DNA from: Calothrix sp. NIES-4101
GTDB taxonomy: Bacteria > Cyanobacteriota > Cyanobacteriia > Cyanobacteriales > Nostocaceae
Assembly (NCBI GenBank): GCA_004296455.1
Contig: AP018280.1
Coordinates: forward strand, 372,001-436,000
DNA: 64,000 bases
Direction: 5' to 3'
Below are positions 38,700 through 47,846 of this stretch, piece by piece. A program made the translations under genes and the position numbers. Positions within the stretch are counted from its first letter, which is position 1, and each line of letters opens with the position of its first letter. The notes beneath the pieces were generated by a model, which searched no databases, had not been told where the DNA came from, and was given only the letters and a program-made list of their open reading frames with translations.

Positions 38700-39479
38700 C
38701 TAAATTTGTTCTAAACGTTGACGCAACTTGCTACTCAAAGCATCAATTAGGGTGACAACTACAAGTAAGACTAACATCATGGTTGTGGCTTTAGTATATT
38801 CAAAACCATCGATGTAACTTTTAAGTTGAAAACCAATACCTCCAGCACCAACTACACCCAGAACAGAAGCAGCACGAATATTATATTCAAACATCCACAG
38901 GGTGTAGCCTAAAGCTAGGGGTAGTACTTGGGGCAAAATACCATATTGGGCGATTTGTAATTTCGATGCACCGATGACTTGCAAGGATTCCAGGGAACGG
39001 GAATCTACGGCTTCTATTGCCTGTTGGTAAAATTTTGCTAAGTAACCAATAGTATAAATACTGAGTGCTAAAGTTCCCGCAGGCGTTCCTAAGCCAGTCG
39101 CAGCGACAAAAATTAGTCCAAGTATGATGGAGGGGACGGAACGGACAGCGTTTTGCAGGAAGTTTGCTATCCATCGTAACCATATAGGAGCAGTGTTGCG
39201 GGCACTAGCGATCGCAATAGGAATGGAAAGAATTGCTCCAATGGTGGTTCCCCATAAGGACATTTGGATAGTTTCAATTAATGCTTTGACTGCAATATCC
39301 AAAACTTCCCAATTTGGGGGAAAAAAGTCAGCGAGGAACCTGGTAACATACTGCAAGCTATCCTGCATCACCTGGGTATCTATTTTGATGCCTTGGAGTG
39401 ACCAGGTATAAACTGCAACAACAACTACAAATATGAGTAAATATTTAACCAACTGATACAGATTTGCAAGATTTTTCAT
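38700..39479 (-). CDS. phnE: Phosphonate/phosphite ABC transporter permease PhnE
   Basis: Integral membrane protein of 259 residues with about six helices and the EAA-type motif VIGASKLQIAQYGILPQVLPLALG near the C-terminal half. The frame opens at 39524, but I chose the ATG at 39479, one base past the phnC stop, which gives the tightly packed operon. The PSIILGLIFVAATGLG region is typical. Forms the importer with phnC and phnD. Confidence 0.9.
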   Translation of the reverse strand: MKNLANLYQLVKYLLIFVVVVAVYTWSLQGIKIDTQVMQDSLQYVTRFLADFFPPNWEVLDIAVKALIETIQMSLWGTTIGAILSIPIAIASARNTAPIWLRWIANFLQNAVRSVPSIILGLIFVAATGLGTPAGTLALSIYTIGYLAKFYQQAIEAVDSRSLESLQVIGASKLQIAQYGILPQVLPLALGYTLWMFEYNIRAASVLGVVGAGGIGFQLKSYIDGFEYTKATTMMLVLLVVVTLIDALSSKLRQRLEQI

Positions 39480-39480
39480 T

Positions 39481-40209
39481 TTACACTTGGACAAATTGTG
39501 AGGGAAGGTTATCCCCATTACCATCGTAAATTACGCAACCAGCTTCTAAAACGATCACTCTTTGGGCATATTTAGCTGCGATCGCTAAGTCATGTAAAAC
39601 TGTGACTATGGTAATTTCCTGTTGATAATTCAATTCGGATAAAATCTGCATTACTTGATCTGAGGCGAGAACATCCAAACCAGTGATTGGTTCATCCGCA
39701 AGTAGTATTTGGGGTGATTGGATTAATACACGGGCAATTGCTACCCGTTGTTGTTGCCCACCACTGAGTTGACTGACTTTTTCATGGATTTTATCTTTTA
39801 ACCCTAATTGTATTAAGAGTTCCTCTGCTAAATAGCGATCGCGTTTGGGAAAACCCCAGAAAGTTTGCCAAGTATTCCTGATTCCCAGTCTTCCACACAG
39901 TACATTCTCTATAGCTGAGAGTTGACGAATTAACCCCCCCCCCTGAAATAACATTGCCACATCCCGACGGGTTTGACATAAGGTGCGAGGGGTGAGAACT
40001 GTACCATGAATGCAGATATTACCCTGATGAATGGGAACTAAACCAACAAGCGATCGCAGTAAACTAGATTTACCTGCACCATTGAGTCCTAACAATGCCA
40101 CAAACTCACCTCGCTTGATTTGCAAACTTATTCCATTGAGAATAGGACGCTGTAAAGTCGAGGCATAGGCTGTTGTAACATTTTGACACTCAATAGCAAT
40201 ATCATTCAT
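39481..40209 (-). CDS. phnC: Phosphonate/phosphite ABC transporter ATP-binding protein PhnC
   Basis: ABC ATPase of 242 residues: Walker A LGLNGAGKSSLLRSL, signature LSGGQQQRVAIARVL, Walker B ILLADEPITGLD, H-loop VLHDLAIA. Middle gene of the minus-strand operon phnD-phnC-phnE. The C-terminal few residues run to within one base of phnE. Confidence 0.92.
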   Translation of the reverse strand: MNDIAIECQNVTTAYASTLQRPILNGISLQIKRGEFVALLGLNGAGKSSLLRSLVGLVPIHQGNICIHGTVLTPRTLCQTRRDVAMLFQGGGLIRQLSAIENVLCGRLGIRNTWQTFWGFPKRDRYLAEELLIQLGLKDKIHEKVSQLSGGQQQRVAIARVLIQSPQILLADEPITGLDVLASDQVMQILSELNYQQEITIVTVLHDLAIAAKYAQRVIVLEAGCVIYDGNGDNLPSQFVQV

Positions 40210-40302
40210 CTTTACTAGTTGCTAATTATTTTAGATAATTGCTCGGTCATGGGTGATTATGACCTGACTCATATCCCATCACCCATGTCTGGGGATTGCC
40301 AA

Positions 40303-41274
40303 CTATGGCTCCATTCCTACCACTTTCAAAGCATTACGGACGGCTGCTAAGTGGGTATTATGATCAATCTTTACCAATTCCGTAGAGTTATAAAGACCAC
40401 GTAACAATTGATTGTTTTGGGGTTGATTCAACTTCAGCATTGCGTTAATAATTTTCCCCCGTAAAGGTGCGGGCACATCATCATCAATCGCCACTCCGTG
40501 CGCCGGTACATTCGGAATTTTATACAATACCCGCAATTGATTTCTCTCTTGGGCGGTAATGTAGGGAGGGAACAACGCATATTCTGATACTGCGGCTACC
40601 TCCGCTTGTCCACGGAGAACAGCTTGTAAAGCTTTGCTGTAGTTACCACCGTAACTCACCTGCCCAAAGAAACCATCCAAACGGTCTTTATTGGGGACAA
40701 AACCTGCTTGCACCAGTTTACTTACAGGGAAAATAAACCCGGAACCAGAGGTGGGAGAGGTGAAAGCCATTTTCTTCCCCTTCAATTGTCCCAAGATTGT
40801 CTTGGGGTCAGTACCGGTTTTTAATGGGCTATTTTTGGGTACAACGAATACTGAATTGTAAGTGTATTTACCAGAATAGTTAGCACGTACCTCGGCTAGG
40901 TATAACTTCGCCTGCGCCAAACTTTCTGCTTTCAGTGCTGGACGACTACTTAAAAATGCCACATCTGCACGATTTGCCCGCAATGCTTCGACTGCTGCGG
41001 TGTCATCAGCGACTTGTGCTCTGACTGGCATTCCTAGTTCTTTACTCAGAAAAGCTGCTACTGCATTCGCTTTATTTTGTAAATCTGTGCTGTCAGAACG
41101 GCTAGGAAATACTACTGTTAAAGTCTTTTGGTTTTGAGCAAGTAAGGTTTGCTCTTTTACATTCGCCAATGGATTAGCGATCGCTTTCATTGCTCCCAAT
41201 GGGCTATTAGCCATTACCGACACTGCTAAACAGGCAGCACCAAACCCTAGCAAACCTTGTTTGCCAACTCTCAT
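40303..41274 (-). CDS. phnD: Phosphate/phosphite/phosphonate ABC transporter substrate-binding protein PhnD
   Basis: Periplasmic binding protein of 323 residues with an N-terminal signal sequence (GFGAACLAVSVMANSPLGAMKA), no obvious lipobox. The conserved segment KMAFTSPTSGSGFIFPVSKL and SYGGNYSKALQAVLRGQAEVA fit the PhnD family. First gene of the operon; RBS aggagtgagag lies before the ATG. No C-P lyase genes are present in this window, so substrate (phosphite, phosphonate or another oxyanion) is undetermined. No classic Pho-box was recognised upstream. Confidence 0.9.
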   Translation of the reverse strand: MRVGKQGLLGFGAACLAVSVMANSPLGAMKAIANPLANVKEQTLLAQNQKTLTVVFPSRSDSTDLQNKANAVAAFLSKELGMPVRAQVADDTAAVEALRANRADVAFLSSRPALKAESLAQAKLYLAEVRANYSGKYTYNSVFVVPKNSPLKTGTDPKTILGQLKGKKMAFTSPTSGSGFIFPVSKLVQAGFVPNKDRLDGFFGQVSYGGNYSKALQAVLRGQAEVAAVSEYALFPPYITAQERNQLRVLYKIPNVPAHGVAIDDDVPAPLRGKIINAMLKLNQPQNNQLLRGLYNSTELVKIDHNTHLAAVRNALKVVGMEP

Positions 41275-41435
41275 CTCTCACTCCTCATTAGGAAATATTC
41301 GCAAGACTCTTGCTAAATAATATCAGTAATTTCCAGGAGTTTTTTATCCGGATCAATAATTTTTATTGTCGCTTTCGATAACCTTTGCTAATGAGAGGCA
41401 TTGAGTAAACAAGGTATTGCTACAGTTAAACGAAA

Positions 41436-41612
41436 CTACTCATCCCCAGATTTACTTTTATCCTCTTTCCAGCGTCCTGATTTTTTTGCCGCTTCGGTGA
41501 GAACAAATTCAATCTGAGCATTGACACTTCTTAAATCATCTGCCGACCATTTTTCCAATACCTCATAAAGCCGCAAATCTAAACGCAATAAAAACCGTTT
41601 TTTCTGGCTCAT
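41436..41612 (-). CDS. Small Arc-like (ribbon-helix-helix) protein
   Basis: A 58-residue protein read directly from the sequence: the start is MSQKKRFLLRLDLRLYEVLE and the end is KKSGRWKEDKSKSGDE. The basic beta-strand KKRFLLRLD followed by two helices (EVLEKWSADDL and NAQIEFVLTEAAKKSG) matches Arc/MetJ DNA-binding folds. Stop of the SPFH gene and start of this one are 7 bases apart, so they form an operon. Too short for automated frame listing. Confidence 0.75.
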   Translation of the reverse strand: MSQKKRFLLRLDLRLYEVLEKWSADDLRSVNAQIEFVLTEAAKKSGRWKEDKSKSGDE

Positions 41613-41619
41613 TTCTTCA

Positions 41620-42567
41620 CTAACTATAAATTGTGCCAGTGTTGATTACAGGTTGAGCGGTTTGCTCGGATGTCAGTACAACTAAGAGATTGTTAATCAT
41701 CGAGGCTTTGCGCTCATCATCCAAGTCTAATGTTTGTTCGTTACTGAGACGGTTCAGGGCTTCATTCACAATACCTACCGCACCATCAACAATTTGTCGT
41801 CTTGCTTCGATTAATGCTTTTGCTTGCTGTCGTCGTAACATCATTTGAGCAATTTCGGGTGCGTATGCTAAGTGTGACAGTCGCGCTTCCAGCACTTCTA
41901 TACCTGTGACTTGCAAACGTGCTTGCAGTTCTCTTTGCAGTGCTTGAGCTATTTCATCGGGTATCCCTCGTAAAGACGGGGTTTCTAAGTCTGTGGATGT
42001 ATAGGATGTATCGTATGGATAGCGAATTGCTAAAGCTCTAATGGCGGTTTCGCTTTGAATCGCAATAAATTCTTCATAGTCATCGACTGCAAACTCAGAT
42101 TTAGCAGAATCTACAACTTGCCAAACTACAACTGCGGCAATTTCAATTGGACTTCCTTCGGCATCATTAACTTTAATAATTTTACTGTTAAAGTTACGTA
42201 CCCGGAGTGATATTTGTCGCTTGCTGGCAAAGGGATTTGTCCACCAAAAACCAGCCTCACGAACCGTACCCATATATTTACCAAAAAAAACCAGTACTAT
42301 GGCTTGATTTGGTTCGACACTAAAAAATCCGGAGATTGAGGGAATCACAACAATTAGTAATGTTCCCAATAACCAGGCGATCGCTTGTGCAGTTTCTTCT
42401 TCACCCATAAAGTCTGTAACTTTCAAACTCCGTGCAAGTACTGTTTGTAAACTATACAGACTGTGAAAAATATACCAGCCTCCCAGAAGCGCGATCGCAC
42501 CCACTACCAGCAGCATCACAAATCCGTTGATTTTAAATGCCGAAAATTCCTTGATTTTTGTTTCCAT
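41620..42567 (-). CDS. SPFH/Band 7 (prohibitin-like) membrane protein
   Basis: A 315-residue protein with two N-terminal hydrophobic segments (about 12-32 and 61-82) and an SPFH domain (about 95-290) marked by [19 protein letters not shown] and the [14 protein letters not shown] region. The C-terminal part has an Ala/Glu/Arg-rich stretch with [21 protein letters not shown] then [21 protein letters not shown], typical of flotillin/slipin self-association. It heads an operon with a small Arc-like gene. Functions of such proteins include membrane microdomains and protease regulation; none is assigned here. Confidence 0.88.
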   Translation of the reverse strand: METKIKEFSAFKINGFVMLLVVGAIALLGGWYIFHSLYSLQTVLARSLKVTDFMGEEETAQAIAWLLGTLLIVVIPSISGFFSVEPNQAIVLVFFGKYMGTVREAGFWWTNPFASKRQISLRVRNFNSKIIKVNDAEGSPIEIAAVVVWQVVDSAKSEFAVDDYEEFIAIQSETAIRALAIRYPYDTSYTSTDLETPSLRGIPDEIAQALQRELQARLQVTGIEVLEARLSHLAYAPEIAQMMLRRQQAKALIEARRQIVDGAVGIVNEALNRLSNEQTLDLDDERKASMINNLLVVLTSEQTAQPVINTGTIYS

Positions 42568-43061
42568 AGTTTTTATAAACCTACCTTGAAATCAAAATGA
42601 TATCACTATGATATTAAAAATTTCAAGAATAAGGCTAATGGGGAGATTGTTGATTAACTCTTATACCGTTTCTTTATAAAGATGCGCTAAATTATCAGCC
42701 AAAGTAAGTGGGCTTTCTTCCATAAAACCGCTCTTCTAGGGTTGTCGGATTAAATGCAACCTCATACAGAATGGGTATTACCTGTATTCAACTAAACTTG
42801 CAGCTATTACACTTCCCTGTGCAGATTTGAGGAATATAAGTTTCTCTGTATTCGGGATTTGGATTTGTCCAAGATATTTGATATTTTTGATTGGGTGTGT
42901 AGAGTGAACCCGTCGCAGATATCACAGGCTGATAAGTCAGCAAAGTAAAAATTTTGACTTACTATATATCCAAGTTTGCGACTTTGATATCAAGTGCATC
43001 AAATGACATTTTCGGAATGCCGAACTTAGGTTAATACTAGAATAGTGAATTCAGCGATCGG
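42568..43061. other. gap of about 490 bases with a possible coding remnant
   Basis: Between the SPFH gene and dnaJ. A minus-strand frame, 42788-42943, reads protein-like (PVISATGSLYTPNQKYQISW...) but has only a weak TTG start and no recognised family; it may be a gene fragment. No RNA or repeats seen. Confidence 0.35.
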
Positions 43062-44057
43062 TTATATAAAATTGGCGCGAGGTTTAAAAGTTTCAAGTTG
43101 TCGCAATTTTTCGTATAATTCTCGCTCTTGCTGACTAATATTTTTCGGAGTTACTATTTGAATTTCCACAAGTTGATCACCGCGTTTACCAGCTTCATCG
43201 GGGTAGCCTTTATTCGCTAAACGGAAACGCTGACCAGAACGAACTCCTGGAGGAATAGTCATTTTCACGGGTCCATCGAGGGTTGGAGCTTCAATTTGTC
43301 CACCTAAAACCGCTTCGCTGGGGGTAACGGGGATTTGGCAGGCAATATTCAAACCTTCAAGTTTGAATTGGGGATGAATCTCGACGGTGATTTTCAAGTA
43401 TAAATCACCACCATTTATACCTTGATCCCGTAGGCGAATTGTTTGTCCTGTCACCATTCCTGGGGGCATATTTACTTCTAGAGAACGCCCATCTTCAAGA
43501 CGAATGCGTTCTAATCCACCGAGATAAGCTTTTTCTAGGGGAATGGTTAATCTGGCTTCGATGTCACGACGTTGGGGGCGGCTATTTGGGCTGTAGGATA
43601 CTTTGGTTCTGGTGTTACGAAATGGGTCGCTATTGGCGGGATTTGGTGGATTATTTGGGTTATTTCGACCTTTTTCGGTTCCCACTCCGATGACTTCATT
43701 GATAAATTGGTCAAAACTGCTATATTGGGCAGGGTCTACAGATGCGTTGCCATTGCGACCATTTTTCGCAGTATTTCCCCATGTTGGACCTTTGGGGGCT
43801 TTGCCTGTAAATCCTTTTTGCTTCCAATATCGACTGTATTCGTCGTATTTGGTACGACTGGCTTCATCGAGGAGAATTTCTTTGGCTTCGTTGATATCTT
43901 TAAATTTTTCTGCTGCTTGCTCGTTTCCTTGGTTTCTGTCTGGATGATATTGCAGCGCTAATTTTCGATAAGCTTTTCTAATTTCTTCGTTAGAAGCATC
44001 TTTTGATACTCCTAAAATTTCGTAATAATCTCGAAAATTCTGCAAATTCAGTGGCAT
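43062..44057 (-). CDS. DnaJ-type cochaperone lacking the zinc finger
   Basis: A 331-residue Hsp40. The J domain is at residues 1-70 ([23 protein letters not shown] at YHPDRN). A Gly/Asn-rich linker follows, and the C-terminal substrate-binding domain starts around residue 165 ([20 protein letters not shown]...). The four CxxCxGxG zinc motifs of classical DnaJ are absent, so this is the CbpA/type II class. It lies downstream of the tailed DnaK on the same strand, about 325 bases away, and is the likely partner of that Hsp70. Confidence 0.9.
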   Translation of the reverse strand: MPLNLQNFRDYYEILGVSKDASNEEIRKAYRKLALQYHPDRNQGNEQAAEKFKDINEAKEILLDEASRTKYDEYSRYWKQKGFTGKAPKGPTWGNTAKNGRNGNASVDPAQYSSFDQFINEVIGVGTEKGRNNPNNPPNPANSDPFRNTRTKVSYSPNSRPQRRDIEARLTIPLEKAYLGGLERIRLEDGRSLEVNMPPGMVTGQTIRLRDQGINGGDLYLKITVEIHPQFKLEGLNIACQIPVTPSEAVLGGQIEAPTLDGPVKMTIPPGVRSGQRFRLANKGYPDEAGKRGDQLVEIQIVTPKNISQQERELYEKLRQLETFKPRANFI

Positions 44058-44382
44058 AGTCTGTGGTTAAATTTATAGTTTAATAGTTGAGATTCTGCGA
44101 TCAGGACTGAGATAAATAGAAAGTATAAGATTTCCAAAATATATTGAAAATGTCTAATAATTTATCAATAATTACTAATTACTAGTGATTAGAACTGCAT
44201 TCCGTATTAAGTTTGTAGTTATTGGCAGAAAAATTATAGTATGGAGCAAATTGAGTTTATCTACTGGCTGCTTTGTCGAAATTACAGAAGTAGCATAATT
44301 TAGAATTAGCAGATTATAGGTATGAGGTAAAGGCGAGAAACCCCGCCTTATCTTAATCTTTACAACTTTATCTTGACAACTT
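44058..44382. other. spacer between dnaK and dnaJ-like gene
   Basis: A 325-base gap with an AT-rich first half. The hairpin AAGGCG/CGCCTT at 44330-44349 (8-base loop) lies just beyond the dnaK stop and may end its transcript. Apart from this I see nothing. Confidence 0.45.
44330..44349 (-). terminator. hairpin after the tailed dnaK gene
   Basis: A 6-bp GC-rich stem AAGGCG/CGCCTT with an 8-base loop, about 35 bases beyond the dnaK stop. No clear U-tract follows. Confidence 0.4.
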
Positions 44383-46692
44383 TTACAACCAATCGTCGTC
44401 ATCGTCGTCCCAATTGTCTCGATAGCTAGGACGGGGTTTGGATGAGCTACTACCATAGTTGCTGCGATCGCTTCTGTCACTTCTGTCATAATCACGACGG
44501 TTATCTCTACCATAGTCGCTATTTGAGCTTCTACCATAATCGCGTCCGGCATCTCTACCGTAATCCCGACTGCTATCTCTACCAGTATCTCTACCAGTAT
44601 CCCTGCTGTAATCCCGAGTGCTGTCTCTACTAGTATCTCTACCAGTATCCCTGCCGTAATCCCGATTGCTGTCTCTACCAGCATCCCTGCCAGTATCCCT
44701 ACCGTAATCACGACTATCATAGTCACGACTACCATAATCACGACTATCATAATCACGACTATCATAGTCACGACTTGAATCTCTGCCGTAATCTTTGTAA
44801 TCGTCCTTGTCGTCTTTATCGCCACCTGTGAAGATATCGCGAATTGTGCCAAACAAATCGTCGTCTTCGTCATCAGCATAATACTGACGAACTTCGCGGT
44901 TTAGTTCATATAAAGCATCTTGGAGGTCAGCGTAGGTCTGATCAATCCCTCGATCATCATTGGCTTGTAAGGCTTCGCGTAACTCTCGACAAATATTATC
45001 AATGCGCTGGCGACGACTACGGGCAAATTGCATCCCGAAATCTAAAGCGATTTCGCGTAACTGGCGTTCGGCTTGGAGGATTAAGGCTTCAGCACGGGTG
45101 CGTTTTTCTACCTTCTCTTTACGCTGTCGATCTTGTTCGGCAAATTTTTCGGCTTCTTTGATGGCGAGATTAATTTCCGATTCGCTTAATGTGGAAGCAC
45201 CTTGGATAGTAATACTTTGTTCGCGTCCGGTGGTGCGGTCTAGTGCGGTCACCTGTAAAATACCGTTAGCATCGATATCAAATGATACTTGGATTTGGGG
45301 AATCCCTCGTGGAGCCGGGGGAATCCCGTAGAGCTTGAAGCGTCCGAGAGACTTGTTATCAGATGCCATTTCCCGCTCACCTTGAACTACGTGAATTTCC
45401 ACAGTATTTTGGTTATTTTCCGATGTGGAAAAGATATCAGAACGGCGCACAGGAATAGTTGTATTCCGGGGAATGAGCTTTTTAGCAACACCACCAATGG
45501 TTTCTAAGCCAATTGATAGGGGTGTTACGTCGAGTAATAACACATCTTTGAGTTCGCCACCGATAATGCCAGCTTGAACTGCGGCACCAACAGCGACAAC
45601 CTCATCAGGATTAACATTTTCGTTGGGTTCGATGCCAATTAAAGCGCTGACAAGTTGTTTAACCATTGGCATTCGTGTTGAACCGCCAACTAAAACAACT
45701 TCTTCAATGTCTTCGGGGGTGTAACCAGCATCCCGTAGGGCTTGTTTGACTGGTTTACGGATTCTTCCCAGTAAATCGTCGCATAATTCTTCAAATTGCG
45801 ATCGCGTCAATCGAGTTTCAATATGTTTAGGACCATCTTCCGTGGCGGTGATAAAGGGTAAATTAATATCGGTGACGCTGACTGCGGAAAGTTCAATTTT
45901 GGCTTTTTCCGCCGCTTCCATCAGGCGTTGTAGTGCTTGTCTGTCTCGGCGTAAATCTACCCCTTCGGTGGCTAAAAATTGTTCTGCTAACCAGTCAACA
46001 ATCTTTTTATCGAAATCATTTCCCCCCAGTTGAGTATCCCCACTAGTGGCTTTCACTTCAAAGACACCATCGCCAATTTCCAACACCGATACGTCAAAAG
46101 TACCGCCACCCAAATCAAATACCAGAATCAGTTCGCTGCGTCCTCGATCTAAACCATAAGCCAAGGATGCTGCGGTTGGTTCATTGAGAATTCGCAACAC
46201 ATCCAAACCGGCAATTCTCCCAGCATCTCGCGTTGCTTGCCGTTGAGAATCATTGAAATAGGCGGGAACTGTAATTACTGCCCCCGTAACTTTATCTCCC
46301 AAATAACGGCTAGCATCGTCAGCCAATTTCTTCAAAATCATCGCCGAAACTTCTTCGGGAGAAAAGTCTTTACTCAAACGGGGACAAGCGATTTTGATAT
46401 TACCAACTTCATCTTTACGAATAGTATAGGGAACCCGCTTCGATTCTGGGCTTAATTCCCCATATTTGCGCCCGATAAAGCGCTTGACAGCGAAAAAAGT
46501 ATTTTGCGGATTCAGGACAGTTTGCCGTCGCGCCATTTGTCCGACAACTCGTTCACCATCTTTACTAAAGCCAACTACGGAGGGAGTTGTTCGCATTCCT
46601 TCTGCATTGGCAATCACCACCGGCTTGCCACCCTCCATGACGGCAACTACTGAGTTGGTTGTACCCAAGTCAATGCCGACTACCTTGCCCAT
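44383..46692 (-). CDS. dnaK: Hsp70 chaperone DnaK with a long Arg-Asp/Tyr-Gly-rich tail
   Basis: A 769-residue DnaK paralogue. The ATPase domain has [17 protein letters not shown] at 5-21, then [17 protein letters not shown] and [10 protein letters not shown]. The substrate-binding domain includes [20 protein letters not shown]. From about residue 626 the normal lid is followed by a tail of about 140 residues made of RDYG-, SRDY- and GRDT-like units, ending DDDDDDWL. Ordinary DnaK is about 630-640 residues, so the tail is the extra. The tail is encoded by degenerate repeats at 44473-44787. Confidence 0.92.
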   Translation of the reverse strand: MGKVVGIDLGTTNSVVAVMEGGKPVVIANAEGMRTTPSVVGFSKDGERVVGQMARRQTVLNPQNTFFAVKRFIGRKYGELSPESKRVPYTIRKDEVGNIKIACPRLSKDFSPEEVSAMILKKLADDASRYLGDKVTGAVITVPAYFNDSQRQATRDAGRIAGLDVLRILNEPTAASLAYGLDRGRSELILVFDLGGGTFDVSVLEIGDGVFEVKATSGDTQLGGNDFDKKIVDWLAEQFLATEGVDLRRDRQALQRLMEAAEKAKIELSAVSVTDINLPFITATEDGPKHIETRLTRSQFEELCDDLLGRIRKPVKQALRDAGYTPEDIEEVVLVGGSTRMPMVKQLVSALIGIEPNENVNPDEVVAVGAAVQAGIIGGELKDVLLLDVTPLSIGLETIGGVAKKLIPRNTTIPVRRSDIFSTSENNQNTVEIHVVQGEREMASDNKSLGRFKLYGIPPAPRGIPQIQVSFDIDANGILQVTALDRTTGREQSITIQGASTLSESEINLAIKEAEKFAEQDRQRKEKVEKRTRAEALILQAERQLREIALDFGMQFARSRRQRIDNICRELREALQANDDRGIDQTYADLQDALYELNREVRQYYADDEDDDLFGTIRDIFTGGDKDDKDDYKDYGRDSSRDYDSRDYDSRDYGSRDYDSRDYGRDTGRDAGRDSNRDYGRDTGRDTSRDSTRDYSRDTGRDTGRDSSRDYGRDAGRDYGRSSNSDYGRDNRRDYDRSDRSDRSNYGSSSSKPRPSYRDNWDDDDDDWL
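44473..44787 (-). repeat. coding repeats of the DnaK tail
   Basis: Units of 9-18 bases such as tcacgactatcatagtcacg are reiterated throughout the last third of the dnaK gene, giving about 100 residues of [12 protein letters not shown] pattern. They look like tandem duplication with drift; the reverse frame (44175-44879) is a shadow. Confidence 0.85.
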
Positions 46693-46934
46693 GCGTCACT
46701 GTTCTCCTAATTTCTTATATATAAACTTAAAACTTATTTGTTTAGAAGCAATGCTTGATTTATTCTATCTTGCAGTTGAAAAAATGAAGGTAGCAAGGAC
46801 AGAAGACATCAAAGTCAAGTTGGCAAAAAGGCAAAAAATTGCGATTGATTTAGATTATTTTAAATAATCTCTTTTATTTATCACCCTTTTCTCTTTTCTC
46901 TTTATCCTCTTTCCCCCTTATCCCCAGTTAGTTT

Positions 46935-47783
46935 GTGAACCTAAAGACACAACTGCAAACACACCTAAATGAAATTGTGCGCGATCGCGACCCCTATATT
47001 GCATCTGCGGGACATTTTTTTGTCCAACAATACATTCACTCTTCATTTTCCCAATGGGGAAGTGTGGAAATCCACACTTTCCGAGTCGGTGGTAAAAGCT
47101 ACCAAAATCTGATCTTGAATTTACCTTGTCAAGCGGAATCTGAAAAGGATAAATTACCGCCAATTCTGATTGCAGCACATTACGATACTGTTCCTGGTTC
47201 CCCTGGTGCTGATGATAACGCGACTGGTGTGGCAGTGTTACTAGAATTTGCCCGAATTTTTGCTACTTGTCCGGCAAAATACCCGTTGCGTCTTGTCGCA
47301 TTTGATATGGAGGAGTATGGATTGCTGGGAAGCACAGATTATGCTGCAAAACTGAAGGCAGAACAGCAACCTTTGCGGTTAATGATTTCCTTGGAAATGT
47401 TGGGGTACTGCGTCAAGAGTCCGCGATCGCAACTTTATCCGCCTCCATTAGATAAAATATATCCAGATCGGGGAGATTTTATTGGCTTAATTGGGAATTG
47501 GCGAACTTTACGTGACTTAATTTGTATCAGTCGCAGTATCCGTAAAGTTGGTGTTCCGACTCAATGGCTCCCTGTTCCCAATCGGGGCTTAATTGTCCAG
47601 GATACCAGACGCAGTGACCATGCACCATTTTGGGATGCAGGCTATCCCGCCATCATGGTGACAGATACAGCCAATATGCGGAATCCTCATTATCACAAAC
47701 CCAGCGATACAATTGATACTTTGGATTTGGATTTTTTGACGGGTGTTTGTGAGGGCTTGGAGAAGGGGATTAGGAAATTATGA
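46935..47783 (+). CDS. M28-family aminopeptidase-like protein
   Basis: A 282-residue zinc peptidase or glutaminyl-cyclase-like protein of the M28 class. Metal-binding residues: His in IAAHYDTVPG, Asp of ADDNATG, Glu in DMEEYGLLG, and Asp/His in DTRRSDHAPFWDAG plus PHYHKPSDT. No signal peptide is visible, so it is likely cytosolic. The GTG at 46935 gives the natural family start. Divergent from the tailed dnaK with a 240-base gap. Confidence 0.85.
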   Translation: MNLKTQLQTHLNEIVRDRDPYIASAGHFFVQQYIHSSFSQWGSVEIHTFRVGGKSYQNLILNLPCQAESEKDKLPPILIAAHYDTVPGSPGADDNATGVAVLLEFARIFATCPAKYPLRLVAFDMEEYGLLGSTDYAAKLKAEQQPLRLMISLEMLGYCVKSPRSQLYPPPLDKIYPDRGDFIGLIGNWRTLRDLICISRSIRKVGVPTQWLPVPNRGLIVQDTRRSDHAPFWDAGYPAIMVTDTANMRNPHYHKPSDTIDTLDLDFLTGVCEGLEKGIRKL

Positions 47784-47846
47784 TTTCACTCATTCATCAC
47801 AAATAAATAAAAAAGTCAAGTTCCTGTCAACCCAGTTTCTCCTTAA

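Noticed and set aside
44175-44879. A 234-residue minus-strand frame of Ile/Val/Glu/Thr-rich repeats
   Set aside because: It overlaps the repeat-rich tail of dnaK in another frame. Its composition is a by-product of the RDYG repeats.
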